From an uncultured Pelagibacteraceae bacterium (GTDB taxonomy: Bacteria; Pseudomonadota; Alphaproteobacteria; Pelagibacterales; Pelagibacteraceae), in contig CACLTL010000001.1 in assembly GCA_902609855.1 (NCBI GenBank), positions 408,257 through 472,256 on the forward strand: a stretch of DNA of 64,000 bases. The letters run 5' to 3'. Shown piece by piece: positions 42,517 through 51,781 of the stretch. The notes under the pieces were generated by a model. That model was not told the origin of the DNA. It did not search any database and saw only the letters and a program-made list of their open reading frames with translations. Numbering within the stretch: the first letter of the stretch is position 1; every line of letters starts with the position of its first letter. The translations under genes were made by a program, and so were the position numbers.

Positions 42517-43521
42517 CTAAGGAATAAGAATGATTTTCGGTGCAACACAAGTGCCATTATGGATTTCTTGAAATGCATCTGAACCTTTTTTAAGATCTCG
42601 GTAGTCTATCCAACCTAAATCACCTAATGTTTTGTCTTTTAAAATTACTAAACTATTTTTAAAGTCATCATTTGTGTAACAATAGGTTCCAACTAATGTT
42701 ACTTCTTGGATTGTAAGTTTTTTAAAATTAAAAGATCCAGAGGGTTGAGTTAAACCAATATGAACTATAGTTCCTCCAGGTGCTATAGAATTTATCGCTT
42801 GATGACGAGTTATTTCTAGCCCCACAGACTCTAATATTAAGTCAAAATGATTTTCTTTTATAGATTTATCATCTGGTGAAACAAAACTTGCTTTTAAATA
42901 TTTTCCACATTCGTCTAATCTTTTTTTATTAGGATCAGACATAATTATATTTCTGGAATTTTTCTCTTTATTAAGTACTAGACCACAAAGCAAACCTATA
43001 GCCCCCGCACCTTGAATTAAAATCTTACACTCTGATAAAGGTTTTTTTAAATTTGTCTCAGCTAATAAAACTGCATGTAAAGCAACAGCAGTAGGTTCAG
43101 CCAACGCAGCTTCTTTCATATTTAAACCTTTTGGTACCTCAAAAATATTTTGCTCTGGAACAGAAACTAATTCTGCTAAACCACCATCTCTTTTTGTAGG
43201 TGTGCTCATTCCAATCATTGTTCTTTGCGGGCACAGATGCTCTCTTTTATGTTTGCAATAATCACAGTTCTCACAACTAATAAGTGGATTGATAACGACT
43301 TCTTTATTTTTAAATTTTCCATCTAAACTTGTTCCGCTAAACTCGTGACCTAATATAAGTGGCGGAATTCTTCTTTCATCTTTGCCATGGTAAGCATGCA
43401 TATCTGAACCACAGATACCTGATGCATGAACTTTTACTAATGCCTCGCCAGGTTTTTTAGTGGGATCTTTTTCTTCTCTGTAAACTATTTTTTCTGTACC
43501 AGTATAAACTAAAGCATGCAT
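42517..43521 (-). CDS. hpsP: Zinc-dependent alcohol dehydrogenase, HpsP-like
   Basis: This is a 334-residue MDR-family dehydrogenase. GICGSDMHAYHG and LILGHEFSG provide the catalytic Zn ligands, and LISCENCDYCKHKREHLC the structural Zn cysteines. Its NAD site is ILIQGAGAIGLLCG. In Ruegeria HpsP is one of two enzymes, with HpsO, that interconvert the enantiomers of DHPS through a keto intermediate. The operon with hpsN and a TRAP transporter suggests that role. A general sorbitol-type dehydrogenase remains possible. It overlaps hpsN by one base (TAATG). Confidence 0.78.
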   Translation of the reverse strand: MHALVYTGTEKIVYREEKDPTKKPGEALVKVHASGICGSDMHAYHGKDERRIPPLILGHEFSGTSLDGKFKNKEVVINPLISCENCDYCKHKREHLCPQRTMIGMSTPTKRDGGLAELVSVPEQNIFEVPKGLNMKEAALAEPTAVALHAVLLAETNLKKPLSECKILIQGAGAIGLLCGLVLNKEKNSRNIIMSDPNKKRLDECGKYLKASFVSPDDKSIKENHFDLILESVGLEITRHQAINSIAPGGTIVHIGLTQPSGSFNFKKLTIQEVTLVGTYCYTNDDFKNSLVILKDKTLGDLGWIDYRDLKKGSDAFQEIHNGTCVAPKIILIP

Positions 43522-44807
43522 TACTTCATGTAACCATATTTTTTAAGTCTCACATCTCCTGTTCTAGCGTGAGCTTCCATACCCTCGTATCTTGAAATTC
43601 TAGCTGCAGCAGCTCCTACTAATTCTGTAGACTCTTTAGTCATTCTTTGAAAGCTTAAAGTTTTAATAAACTTACCTACAAATAAACCACCTGTATATCG
43701 ACCAGCTCCTTTAGTAGGTAATATATGATTAGTTCCTGAACATTTGTCTCCATAAGCAACTGTTGTCTCTTCTCCAATAAATAATGAACCGTAATTTTTT
43801 AATCTTTTATGAAACCATTCTAAATTTTTTGTATGAACTTCTAAATGCTCTGGTGCATACTCATCACTAATTTTAGACATTTCTTCGTCAGTATCACAAA
43901 GAACAACTTCTCCGTAATCTCTCCAAGCTGCTTCGGCGCTCGTTCTTGGAAGTTCTGGTAAGTCTGCAATTAATTCTGGAACTCTTTTAATAACTTTGTC
44001 AGCAAGTTCTTTGCTAGTAGTATATAGCCAAGCTGGAGAGTTATAACCATGTTCAGCTTGACCAACTAAGTCTACCGCAACGATTTCTGGGTCCGCAGTC
44101 TCATCTGCAATAATTCCTATCTCAGTAGGGCCAGCAAATAAATCAATTCCAATTTTTCCAAATAAAATTCTCTTTGCTTCAGCAACAAACTGGTTGCCGG
44201 GTCCAACAATTATATCTGCAGGAGCGTTTTTAAATAGTCCATTAGTCATTGCCGCAATGGCAGGAACTCCTCCTAAATTCATAATAACATCTGCACCACA
44301 TAAGTTTGCAGTATAAATTATTGCTGGATGCGCTCCTACTCCAGCTTTTGGAGGACTGCAAGCTATTATGTTTTTTACTCCAGCTACTTTAGCTGTGGTT
44401 ACGCTCATAACAGCAGACGCAATGTGAGCATATCTACCACCAGGAATATAACATCCGGCTGTATTAACTGGAATTAATTTTTGACCTGCGTATAAACCTT
44501 TTGAAAGTTCAACTTCGAAATCTTGTCCGTAGTTTTTTAATTGAGCTTCTGCAAATTTTCTAACACGATCATAAGAAAATTTAACATCATCTTTAGTTTT
44601 TTGATCTAAAGATTTTTTAATATCTTCTATTCTCTCTTTTGAAACTATAATTTCACCGTCATACTTATCAAATTTTTTTGTAAGATCTATGCAACCCTGC
44701 TCTTTAGATTTTTCTAAATCATTTAGCAAACCTTGGACTATACCTGCTGTTTTTGTATCATCTGTTGAAGATGTCTTAGGTGATTTTTTTAAATATTTAA
44801 TTGCCAT
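43521..44807 (-). CDS. hpsN: Sulfopropanediol 3-dehydrogenase (HpsN), histidinol-dehydrogenase family
   Basis: This 428-residue HisD-family protein has QNYGQDFEVE-like N-terminal and catalytic signatures: GPGNQFVAEAKRILFG, AGPTEIGIIADETADP and VGQAEHGYNSPAWL. HisD itself oxidises histidinol twice; HpsN oxidises (R)-DHPS to (R)-sulfolactate. No his gene is nearby. A TRAP transporter and a Zn-dehydrogenase (HpsP) flank it, and suyAB are in the window, so HpsN is favoured. True HisD cannot be excluded by sequence reading alone. It overlaps the TRAP DctM gene by 11 bp. Confidence 0.85.
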   Translation of the reverse strand: MAIKYLKKSPKTSSTDDTKTAGIVQGLLNDLEKSKEQGCIDLTKKFDKYDGEIIVSKERIEDIKKSLDQKTKDDVKFSYDRVRKFAEAQLKNYGQDFEVELSKGLYAGQKLIPVNTAGCYIPGGRYAHIASAVMSVTTAKVAGVKNIIACSPPKAGVGAHPAIIYTANLCGADVIMNLGGVPAIAAMTNGLFKNAPADIIVGPGNQFVAEAKRILFGKIGIDLFAGPTEIGIIADETADPEIVAVDLVGQAEHGYNSPAWLYTTSKELADKVIKRVPELIADLPELPRTSAEAAWRDYGEVVLCDTDEEMSKISDEYAPEHLEVHTKNLEWFHKRLKNYGSLFIGEETTVAYGDKCSGTNHILPTKGAGRYTGGLFVGKFIKTLSFQRMTKESTELVGAAAARISRYEGMEAHARTGDVRLKKYGYMK

Positions 44808-46131
44808 ACAAAAGTGTCGGTAACCACAATGCTATTTGTGGAAATATAACTATTAATATTAATCCAATTAATTGTAAAACCATAAATTGCATCATTCCAA
44901 AATATATATCTTTTAAATCCCATTCAGGTACAACGCCCTTTAAAAAATAAGCCGATAAGGCGACTGGCGGCGAGAGCCAACAGGTCTGGAGATTTACGGC
45001 AACAAGAATTGCAAACCAAGTTAGGTTAAAACCAAGAGCTTCTACCAGTGGTAAGATTATCGGAATAATAATCATGACTATAGGCACCCATTCTAATGGC
45101 CAACCAAGTAAGAAAATCATCACCATGATCATTGCTAAAATTAAGTACTTATTCATCTCTAGACCAAGTAAAAACTCTGTTAATAAAGTTGGTGTACCCA
45201 GTCTTGCAAACACAGCTCCGAAGAAATTCGAAGCAGCTACTAGAACCATTATTAAAGCAGTTATTTCCAAAGTTTTAACAAGAGCTTCTTGTAATTTTGG
45301 TAGTGTTAACTTTTTGTAAGCGAGTGATAATAAAAGTGCACCCATGGCTCCACAACCTGCAGCCTCAGTTGGTGTTGCAAAACCTAATAATATGCTTCCG
45401 AGTGCTGCGAAAACTAATGCTGCTGGTGGAACAAGTCCTAATAAAAATTCTACCCAAACTTTTTTCATACTAGTTGGTCTCATCTCTTCTGGTAATGGTG
45501 GACCTAATTTTGGATCCAACATACATCTAATTGTAGTGTATGCTGCAAATAATGATGCTAAAAGTATTCCAGGTAATATTGCAGCCGCAAATAAATCTAT
45601 AACAGGAATTTCCATAATTGGTCCCATCACAACAAGCATAATACTTGGAGGGATTAAAATTCCTAATGTTCCTCCTGCCGTAATTGTTCCCGCAGCAAGC
45701 TGAACATTATAACTAGATCTATTCATAGATTTAGCAGCCATAATTCCTAAAATCGTTACTGAAGCTCCAACTATTCCTGTCGCTGCAGCAAAAATCACAG
45801 AAACAAATAAAACAGCATAATAAAGTGATCCTCTAACTCTAGCTAACATAAGTTGGAATGATGAGAACAACCTTTCCATCAAACCAGCTTGCTCCATCAT
45901 AATTCCCATGAATACAAAGAGCGGTACGGCGGCGAGAGTTTGTTCGGTCATGACCATCGAAAATTGTAAGGTCATCAAATAGAAAACTAGTTTACCAAAT
46001 CCTAGATATCCAAATACAAAACCTAAAAAAATTAATGTAAAAGATATTGGAAATCCAACGAAGATAGCAAAAAGCATTACTCCAACTAAAATAATTCCTA
46101 ATACTGCTGGATCAATTAATTCTGCTATCAT
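44797..46131 (-). CDS. TRAP transporter large permease (DctM), HpsM-like
   Basis: This 444-residue membrane protein has about twelve hydrophobic helices. FGYLGFGKLVFYL begins the domain, and AGTITAGGTLGILIPPSIML is the DctM family signature. The start at 46131 (ATG overlapping the DctQ stop as ATGA) is chosen over an upstream codon at 46152. It is the ion-coupled pump of a tripartite transporter, paired with the DctQ and DctP genes upstream. Probable substrate is DHPS, from the hpsN neighbour. Confidence 0.93.
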   Translation of the reverse strand: MIAELIDPAVLGIILVGVMLFAIFVGFPISFTLIFLGFVFGYLGFGKLVFYLMTLQFSMVMTEQTLAAVPLFVFMGIMMEQAGLMERLFSSFQLMLARVRGSLYYAVLFVSVIFAAATGIVGASVTILGIMAAKSMNRSSYNVQLAAGTITAGGTLGILIPPSIMLVVMGPIMEIPVIDLFAAAILPGILLASLFAAYTTIRCMLDPKLGPPLPEEMRPTSMKKVWVEFLLGLVPPAALVFAALGSILLGFATPTEAAGCGAMGALLLSLAYKKLTLPKLQEALVKTLEITALIMVLVAASNFFGAVFARLGTPTLLTEFLLGLEMNKYLILAMIMVMIFLLGWPLEWVPIVMIIIPIILPLVEALGFNLTWFAILVAVNLQTCWLSPPVALSAYFLKGVVPEWDLKDIYFGMMQFMVLQLIGLILIVIFPQIALWLPTLLYGN

Positions 46132-46745
46132 TTTTTTTCTTCTCCAGGCCACTCACCTTTTTTAGCTGCCCAATAGCTTTTAAGTAATTCTGATACGCCT
46201 TGAATTAGAAGAAATATTATACCTATCAATAAACATGATTTTATAGGCCACATAAATGGCATCCAAGTTGTATCCATTCCCCTTTCGCCTCTACGAATTG
46301 ACTCTTCGACATATCCTATAGTCATGTAAAGAAAGACTGTTAGTCCCGGAAAATAAAATAAAATATATAACCAAAAATCTACGAGACCTTGATTTTTAGT
46401 TTTGAAATTTCTGTATAAAAAATCTGCTCTTATGTGAACTCCTTTGGAGAGAGCATACCCTGCTCCTAACATAAATAGAGCCCCATATAAAAATCTACTC
46501 ATATCGTAAGCCCAAATTGTTGGAGCTAAAAATAATTTTCTCATTATAACTTCATAAGTCATTGCTAAAATTAAAGGCACAAGGATCCAACAAACTATAT
46601 TACCTACACGTTTGCTGAATTTATCTATTGAAGTAATAGTATTCGCCATCCATGCTGGCATATCGGCTGGCATTTTGCCTGAACCGCCGCGCCTCTCAGC
46701 AATCATTTCATCTGAAATGTCTATCTTTGGTGGCTTGTCATTCAT
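46128..46745 (-). CDS. TRAP transporter small permease (DctQ), HpsL-like
   Basis: This 205-residue membrane protein has about four helices after a 40-residue cytoplasmic N-terminus. YDMSRFLYGALFMLGAGYAL and SKGVHIRADFLYRNFKTKNQ are DctQ-like. It joins DctM and the binding protein in one transporter. It starts after a terminator that separates it from DctP. Confidence 0.88.
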   Translation of the reverse strand: MNDKPPKIDISDEMIAERRGGSGKMPADMPAWMANTITSIDKFSKRVGNIVCWILVPLILAMTYEVIMRKLFLAPTIWAYDMSRFLYGALFMLGAGYALSKGVHIRADFLYRNFKTKNQGLVDFWLYILFYFPGLTVFLYMTIGYVEESIRRGERGMDTTWMPFMWPIKSCLLIGIIFLLIQGVSELLKSYWAAKKGEWPGEEKK

Positions 46746-46756
46746 AATCTTATCCT

Positions 46757-46790
46757 AAAAAATTAGAGCGGACTGTTAAGTCCGCTCTAA
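46757..46790 (-). terminator. Intrinsic terminator between dctP and dctQ
   Basis: A perfect 12-bp stem, TTAGAGCGGACT (46763-46774), pairs with 46779-46790 across a 4-nt loop. Read on the minus strand it is followed by T6 (46757-46762). It lies 24 bp after the dctP stop and 12 bp before the dctQ start. The architecture mirrors the tauA-tauB hairpin: most transcripts should end after the binding protein. Confidence 0.9.
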
Positions 46791-46813
46791 AATATTTTTA
46801 AAGTTTTTGCTTA

Positions 46814-47908
46814 TTACTTTAATGTCGCCGCGTGAGCCATTCCTAGCTTAGCGTTTGACATTTGAGCACCACTCCAGAATGGTACAGCAATATCAGCAAA
46901 TTCTTTCATTGATTTGTAAACTTTAGCGAAAAATTTATTTTCTGCTGCGTTTTTGTTCAATGTTTTCTTTGCTGCTGCCATATATTCTTTAAAGTAGTCT
47001 GTTGGAGTATCTTCTAAAATTACTCCGTGCTTAGTCGTTAACTCTCTTAAAGCTTTTCCATTTTCATAGATTCTGTAGCTTAAAGATTTAGCTAATGAAG
47101 CGTTTGCAGCTACTTCAAGAGATTTTTTCTCGTGAGCAGTCATTTTTTTGTAAGTTTTTCCAGTAATATAAAAGTCAGCATTTACTACTACTTGGTGTAA
47201 ACCTTGTAGGTAATAGTGTTTCAATACTTTTTGGAAACCAAATGTTAAATCTGGTTTTGGACAACACCATTCTGCTGCATCGATAGTACCTGCTTGTAAT
47301 GCTGGAAGAATATCTCCACCACCCATTGCTACAGATGCAATACCGATATCTTTATATGTTTGACCAGGAATTCCTGGAGGTGTTCTGAATTTATATTTTC
47401 TAAAATCAGCCATATCTTTAATTGGTTTTGGAAACCAACCTAAAGCTTCTGGACCTACTGGTTGAAGCATAAATCCTTTAATGTCTCTACCCATTTCTTT
47501 CCATAGTTGGTCGTATAATTCTTTACCACCACCATATTGGAACCAAGATAAAAATGCTAAATTATCTATACCTACTCCACCACCTGCTACTGGCGAGCCG
47601 AATAACATGGCAGCTGGGTGATCTCCAGACCAATAGTGTGTCCATGCGAAACCACAATCTATCAATCCTTTGTCAACCGCGTCTAAAGTCTCTTTTACTC
47701 CCACAACAGCACCTGCTGGTAAAATCTCAAATTTTAAAGATCCATCAGTAAGCTCTGTTACAGTGTCAGTAAAGTCCTTTAACATTTTCACTTCATCAGC
47801 TTTAGTGTTAAGAACGGTCTGACATTTTAAAGTTTTAGCATTCGCTGAAGTCATAGAAAATCCTACAAGAACAGCTAAGCCGAAAACTAAAGATAATAAT
47901 TTTTTCAT
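46814..47908 (-). CDS. TRAP transporter solute-binding protein (DctP), HpsK-like
   Basis: This 364-residue periplasmic protein has a signal peptide (LLSLVFGLAVLVGFSMTSANA-like, cleaved after ANA). FRTPPGIPGQTYKDIGI holds the substrate Arg of the TRAP family, and GTIDAAEWCCPKPD the following conserved region. It belongs to the subgroup recognising small acids or sulfonates. It is the first gene of the operon and carries a candidate promoter with AGGTTTAATT repeats. DHPS is the likely ligand, from hpsNP downstream. Confidence 0.9.
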   Translation of the reverse strand: MKKLLSLVFGLAVLVGFSMTSANAKTLKCQTVLNTKADEVKMLKDFTDTVTELTDGSLKFEILPAGAVVGVKETLDAVDKGLIDCGFAWTHYWSGDHPAAMLFGSPVAGGGVGIDNLAFLSWFQYGGGKELYDQLWKEMGRDIKGFMLQPVGPEALGWFPKPIKDMADFRKYKFRTPPGIPGQTYKDIGIASVAMGGGDILPALQAGTIDAAEWCCPKPDLTFGFQKVLKHYYLQGLHQVVVNADFYITGKTYKKMTAHEKKSLEVAANASLAKSLSYRIYENGKALRELTTKHGVILEDTPTDYFKEYMAAAKKTLNKNAAENKFFAKVYKSMKEFADIAVPFWSGAQMSNAKLGMAHAATLK

Positions 47909-47940
47909 TATTTCCCCCGTTTTGTATTAATAAAAAAGGG

Positions 47941-48043
47941 AATTAAACCTCTAATAAAAATCAGAGTCAAACCAAACTAATTAAACCTGAAGTTGAATAA
48001 GTCATATTAGTAAGTATGAGTTTTCTTTAGTATAGGTTAAATT
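47941..48043. repeat. Spaced 10-bp repeat in the hps/GMC divergent region
   Basis: AATTAAACCT occurs exactly at 47941-47950 and at 47979-47988 (38 bp apart). Its inverse with one mismatch, AGGTTAAATT, is at 48034-48043. One copy overlaps the -10 box of the DctP promoter and the third lies just before the GMC gene. The spacing and location suggest operator sites for a regulator of the sulfonate operon; the regulator is unknown. Confidence 0.4.
47942..47970 (-). promoter_or_regulatory. Sigma-70-type promoter for the dctP-hpsN operon
   Basis: On the minus strand TTGACT (47965-47970) and TTTAAT (47942-47947) are 17 bp apart. The -10 box lies 33 bp upstream of the dctP start. The start has a GGGGGAAA Shine-Dalgarno-like stretch. 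The -10 hexamer is part of the AGGTTTAATT repeat described separately. Confidence 0.6.
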
Positions 48044-48049
48044 CTATAT

Positions 48050-49657
48050 ATGGATGAATTCGATTTTATAATTATTGGAGCAGGCTCAGCAGGATGCGTG
48101 CTTGCGAACAGGTTAAGTGCAGATCCAAATAACAAAGTTCTTCTTTTAGAAGCAGGGGGCAAAGATACTTATCCATGGATCCATATTCCTGTTGGATATT
48201 TTAAAACAATGCATAACCCAAAAGTCGATTGGTGCTTTCATACTGAAAAAGATGAAACAATGAATAATAGATCAATAAGATATCCTAGAGGTAAAACTTT
48301 AGGAGGAAGTTCTTCCATCAATGGACTTCTTTGGATTAGAGGTCAAAGTAACGATTATGATAACTGGAGACAACAAGGTAATGTTGGTTGGGGTTGGGAT
48401 GATGTTTTTCCTTATTTTTTAAAATCAGAAAATAATGAACTTGGTCCTAATGAATTTCACAATGATAAAGGGCCTATTACTGTTTCAAATAAAAAGATTA
48501 ATTTAGATATGCTTGAAGAGTTTCAAAATGCTGCTGAAGAAACCGGAATACCACGAACGGAAGATTTTAATACAGGTGATAATTTTGGTATTGGTTATTT
48601 TCAATTTACAACAAGTCGAAATAAATTATTAAAATTACGATGTAGTGCTGCTAAAGGATATTTAAACCCTGTCAAAAATAGATCGAATTTAAAAATTGTT
48701 ACTAAAGCTCATGTACAAAAAATAAATTTTGAGGGTAAAAAGGTAACTGGTGTAAGCTATTATCAAAAAGAAAAAGTAATTACCGTTAAAGCTAGCAGAG
48801 AAGTAATTTTATCTGCAGGTTCAATTGGATCACCGCATATTTTACAAGTTTCTGGAATTGGAGACTCAGAAAAATTAAAAAAATACGGAATAAAAACTAT
48901 TCATGAATTAAAAGGTGTAGGAAAAAACTTGCAAGATCATTTAATGTTTAGACCTGTATATAAAGTAAAAAATTTAAAGTCATTAAACAGTAAAATAAAT
49001 AGTCTTATAGGTAATTTCTTTATTGGATTAGAATATATATTTAAGCAAAGCGGTCCAATGACAATGGGCGCGAGTCAAGTATGTGGTTTTGTCAAAAGTG
49101 ATCCTTCAAGAGCCACTCCAAACTTGCAATTTCATGTCCAACCAATTAGTACTGATATTTTAGGAGCAACAAAGATGCATGACTTTGACGGAATAACTCC
49201 AACTGTTGCTAATGTGAGACCAACAAGCAGAGGAGAAATAAATATAGCAAGTAATGACAGTAGAGATAATCCTAAAATTAAAATGAATTACTTATCTACT
49301 CAAGATGATAGAGATGTTGCAGCTAAAGCACTTAAAATTGTTAGAAATATAATGCTGAATACTGAAACATTTAAAAAATATGAGCCTGAAGAATATAGAC
49401 CGGGTTCACACATCACCGACGATGAAGAATTAGTAAAAGCTGCTAGTGATCATGCTCAAACTATTTTTCATCCTGTTGGAACTTGTAAAATGGGTAAAGG
49501 AGATGAAGCTGTGGTTAACGATAAATTGCAAGCTCATGGAATACAAAATTTAAGAGTTGTGGATGCATCTATTATGCCCAATATAACCTCAGGTAATACT
49601 AATGCACCGACAATAATGATTGCAGAAAAAGCCTCAGACATGATACTTAACAAGTAA
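48050..49657 (+). CDS. GMC-family FAD oxidoreductase (choline dehydrogenase-like)
   Basis: This is a 535-residue flavoprotein. The FAD-binding motif is [16 protein letters not shown], and [20 protein letters not shown] is the GMC signature. HPVGTCKMG gives the catalytic His and [16 protein letters not shown] closes the domain. Substrate is an alcohol, but choline is only one option. It is divergent from the hps operon (141 bp) and leads a plus-strand run with TerC and SDR genes, so a DHPS-related alcohol is possible. Confidence 0.87.
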   Translation: MDEFDFIIIGAGSAGCVLANRLSADPNNKVLLLEAGGKDTYPWIHIPVGYFKTMHNPKVDWCFHTEKDETMNNRSIRYPRGKTLGGSSSINGLLWIRGQSNDYDNWRQQGNVGWGWDDVFPYFLKSENNELGPNEFHNDKGPITVSNKKINLDMLEEFQNAAEETGIPRTEDFNTGDNFGIGYFQFTTSRNKLLKLRCSAAKGYLNPVKNRSNLKIVTKAHVQKINFEGKKVTGVSYYQKEKVITVKASREVILSAGSIGSPHILQVSGIGDSEKLKKYGIKTIHELKGVGKNLQDHLMFRPVYKVKNLKSLNSKINSLIGNFFIGLEYIFKQSGPMTMGASQVCGFVKSDPSRATPNLQFHVQPISTDILGATKMHDFDGITPTVANVRPTSRGEINIASNDSRDNPKIKMNYLSTQDDRDVAAKALKIVRNIMLNTETFKKYEPEEYRPGSHITDDEELVKAASDHAQTIFHPVGTCKMGKGDEAVVNDKLQAHGIQNLRVVDASIMPNITSGNTNAPTIMIAEKASDMILNK

Positions 49658-49659
49658 TC

Positions 49660-50253
49660 ATGCTCGCAGAATTATTTACTCCTGAACAAATAACTATATT
49701 AACTCAAATTATTTTTATCGACCTCGTCTTAGCAGGTGACAATGCAATTATAATAGGGATGGTTGCCTCAAAATTTCCCCCTGATCAAAGAAAAAAAGTT
49801 ATTTTTTGGGGAATTGGAGGTGCTGTAGTTTTAAGAATAATTTTAACTCTTCTTACAGCTTATTTATTACAAATTACAGGACTAAGACTTATTGGAGGAA
49901 TTTTATTATTGTATATTGTCTACAAACTTTATGTTGATGTAATCAAAGGTGCTTCAAAAGAAGAGGATATAAAAGTTGATAATTCGAGTTTTCTTAAAGC
50001 AATTTGGACTGTGCTTTTAGCGGATTTTACTATGAGTCTAGATAATGTTCTTGGTGTTGCGGGCGCTGCGGGGCATCATTATCATTTATTAATTTTTGGA
50101 TTAATTCTGTCAATAGTGCTTATGGCGGTGGCTGCTAATCTAATTTCAGGATGGATTAAGAAATACAAATGGATAGCTTGGCTAGGTTTATTAGCAATTT
50201 TAATTGTAGCTGTTGATTTGATATACACAGATATTAAAATTTTATTACTTTGA
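49660..50253 (+). CDS. TerC-family integral membrane protein
   Basis: This 197-residue protein has about six hydrophobic segments. DLVLAGDNAIIIG and MSLDNVLGVAGAAG are the two TerC motifs, with Asp in each membrane-embedded turn. The YjbE/TerC group is implicated in metal-ion export or tellurite resistance; the cargo here is unknown. It starts 2 bp after the GMC stop and overlaps the first SDR gene by 4 bp. Confidence 0.9.
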   Translation: MLAELFTPEQITILTQIIFIDLVLAGDNAIIIGMVASKFPPDQRKKVIFWGIGGAVVLRIILTLLTAYLLQITGLRLIGGILLLYIVYKLYVDVIKGASKEEDIKVDNSSFLKAIWTVLLADFTMSLDNVLGVAGAAGHHYHLLIFGLILSIVLMAVAANLISGWIKKYKWIAWLGLLAILIVAVDLIYTDIKILLL

Positions 50254-51017
50254 TGTTTAAAAAAATAAATCTTAAAAATAAAACAGCTCTAGTAACTGGA
50301 GCTGGTAAAGGTCTTGGTAAAGCTTGTGCAATAGCTTTAGCTGAAGCAGGAGCAAAAGTAATTATATTGAGTAGAACAAAATCTGACCTTGTTAAAGTAA
50401 GAAAAATTATAAAAAAAACTAAAGGTTCAAGTCAGTTATTTGTTTGCGATGTAACAAACTTAGAAGATTTAAAAAAAGTTTTAAGAAAAATTAGTCGATT
50501 GGATATTTTAGTAAACAATGCTGGAAACAATAGACCTCAACATTTTACAAAAGTTAGTCAAGAAAATATGGAGTACTTAACTAATCTTAATATGAAAGCT
50601 GCATTTAACGTTGCACAATTATGCTCTCAAAAAATGGTAAAAGCGAAAAATAGAAAAAAAATTGGGGGATCTATTATTCATATGTCATCTCAATTAGGCA
50701 GAGTTGGTTGTGAGGGACGAAACGTCTACAACATGAATAAGTTTGGAGTAGAAGGCCTTTCTAGAGGTATGGCGTGTGAATTAGCTCCTTACAATATAAG
50801 AGTTAATACTATCTGCCCTACATTTGTTGAGACACCAATGGTAAAAAAATTTTTTAAAAATAAGAAATTTAAAAATAAAATGCTAAAAAATATTCCATTA
50901 GGTAGAGTTGCAAAAGAAAGTGATGTTGCAACCGCTGTAGCATTTTTAGCTGCAAACTCGTCTGAAATGATTACAGGAACTTCTTTATTAGTTGACGGAG
51001 GTTGGACAGCACAATAA
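50250..51017 (+). CDS. Short-chain dehydrogenase/reductase 1 (possible HpsO)
   Basis: This 255-residue classical SDR has TGAGKGLGKACAIAL, NNAGNNRP, catalytic Ser in IIHMSSQLG and YNMNKFG (Y-x3-K). VDGGWTAQ at the end is typical. The 'GlcDH/FabG' shape does not show the substrate. HpsO is an SDR that acts on DHPS; its presence with hpsNP in the window makes this one of two candidates. It overlaps the following SDR gene by one base. Confidence 0.86.
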   Translation: MMFKKINLKNKTALVTGAGKGLGKACAIALAEAGAKVIILSRTKSDLVKVRKIIKKTKGSSQLFVCDVTNLEDLKKVLRKISRLDILVNNAGNNRPQHFTKVSQENMEYLTNLNMKAAFNVAQLCSQKMVKAKNRKKIGGSIIHMSSQLGRVGCEGRNVYNMNKFGVEGLSRGMACELAPYNIRVNTICPTFVETPMVKKFFKNKKFKNKMLKNIPLGRVAKESDVATAVAFLAANSSEMITGTSLLVDGGWTAQ

Positions 51018-51781
51018 TGGGAATTTTTTTAAAAGATATAAATTTAAAAGGTAAAACAGCTCTAATTACTGGTGCTACTAAAGGTATTGGTAGAGGTGCG
51101 GCTATAGCTATAGCTGAAGCAGGTGGAAATGTAATAGCTATTGGGAGAAATCAAACAGAACTAAACACTTTGAAAAAAGAAATTAAGAAATTTAAAGTTA
51201 AATACTTGTCATTTAAATGTGATGTAAATGACTATAATCAAATAAAATCTTTTATAACTAAACTTAAGCAGCTTGACATTTTAGTTAATAATGCTGGAAC
51301 TAATATTCCAGAGCCTTTTTTAAATGTAAAAAAATCTTCATTAGAGACTTTATTAAACGTAAATACTAAAGCAGTTTTTAATGTCGCTCAACTTTGTGCT
51401 AATCAAATTATTAAATTAAAAAGAAAAAGTGGATCAATAATAAATATTTCTTCTATTTTTGGACTTGTGGCTGGTCAAAAAAGAACTGTTTATAGTATGA
51501 CTAAATTTGGTGTTGAGGGATTAACTAAAGGAATGGCATTAGATTTAGCAAAATATAATATAAGAGTTAATAGCGTTTGCCCCAATATTGTTTTAACTCC
51601 AAGAACTAAAAAATACTTTGCAGATAAAAAGTACAATAAATATGTTAAGGATAACACTCCAATTAACAAAGTCGTTACTGTAAGTGATGTTGCAACTTCA
51701 ATAACTTTTTTAGCATCCGAGGCGGCGTCAATGATTACTGGAACATCAATAGTTATTGATGGGGGTTGGACTGCAAAATGA
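51017..51781 (+). CDS. Short-chain dehydrogenase/reductase 2 (possible HpsO)
   Basis: This is a 254-residue SDR, clearly related to the one before it: TGATKGIGRGAAIAI, NNAGTNIP, NISSIFG, YSMTKFG and VDGGW-type IDGGWTAK in the same order. The ATG at 51017 overlaps the previous stop (TAATG); an upstream TTG at 51002 is rejected. The pair probably arose by duplication and may use different stereoisomers, as HpsO must. It ends in an ATGA overlap with the peptidase gene. Confidence 0.86.
   Translation: MGIFLKDINLKGKTALITGATKGIGRGAAIAIAEAGGNVIAIGRNQTELNTLKKEIKKFKVKYLSFKCDVNDYNQIKSFITKLKQLDILVNNAGTNIPEPFLNVKKSSLETLLNVNTKAVFNVAQLCANQIIKLKRKSGSIINISSIFGLVAGQKRTVYSMTKFGVEGLTKGMALDLAKYNIRVNSVCPNIVLTPRTKKYFADKKYNKYVKDNTPINKVVTVSDVATSITFLASEAASMITGTSIVIDGGWTAK

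Noticed and set aside
43521..44807. Histidinol dehydrogenase (hisD)
   Set aside because: Same family, but there are no histidine genes near and the operon holds a TRAP transporter and an HpsP-like dehydrogenase, so HpsN is preferred.
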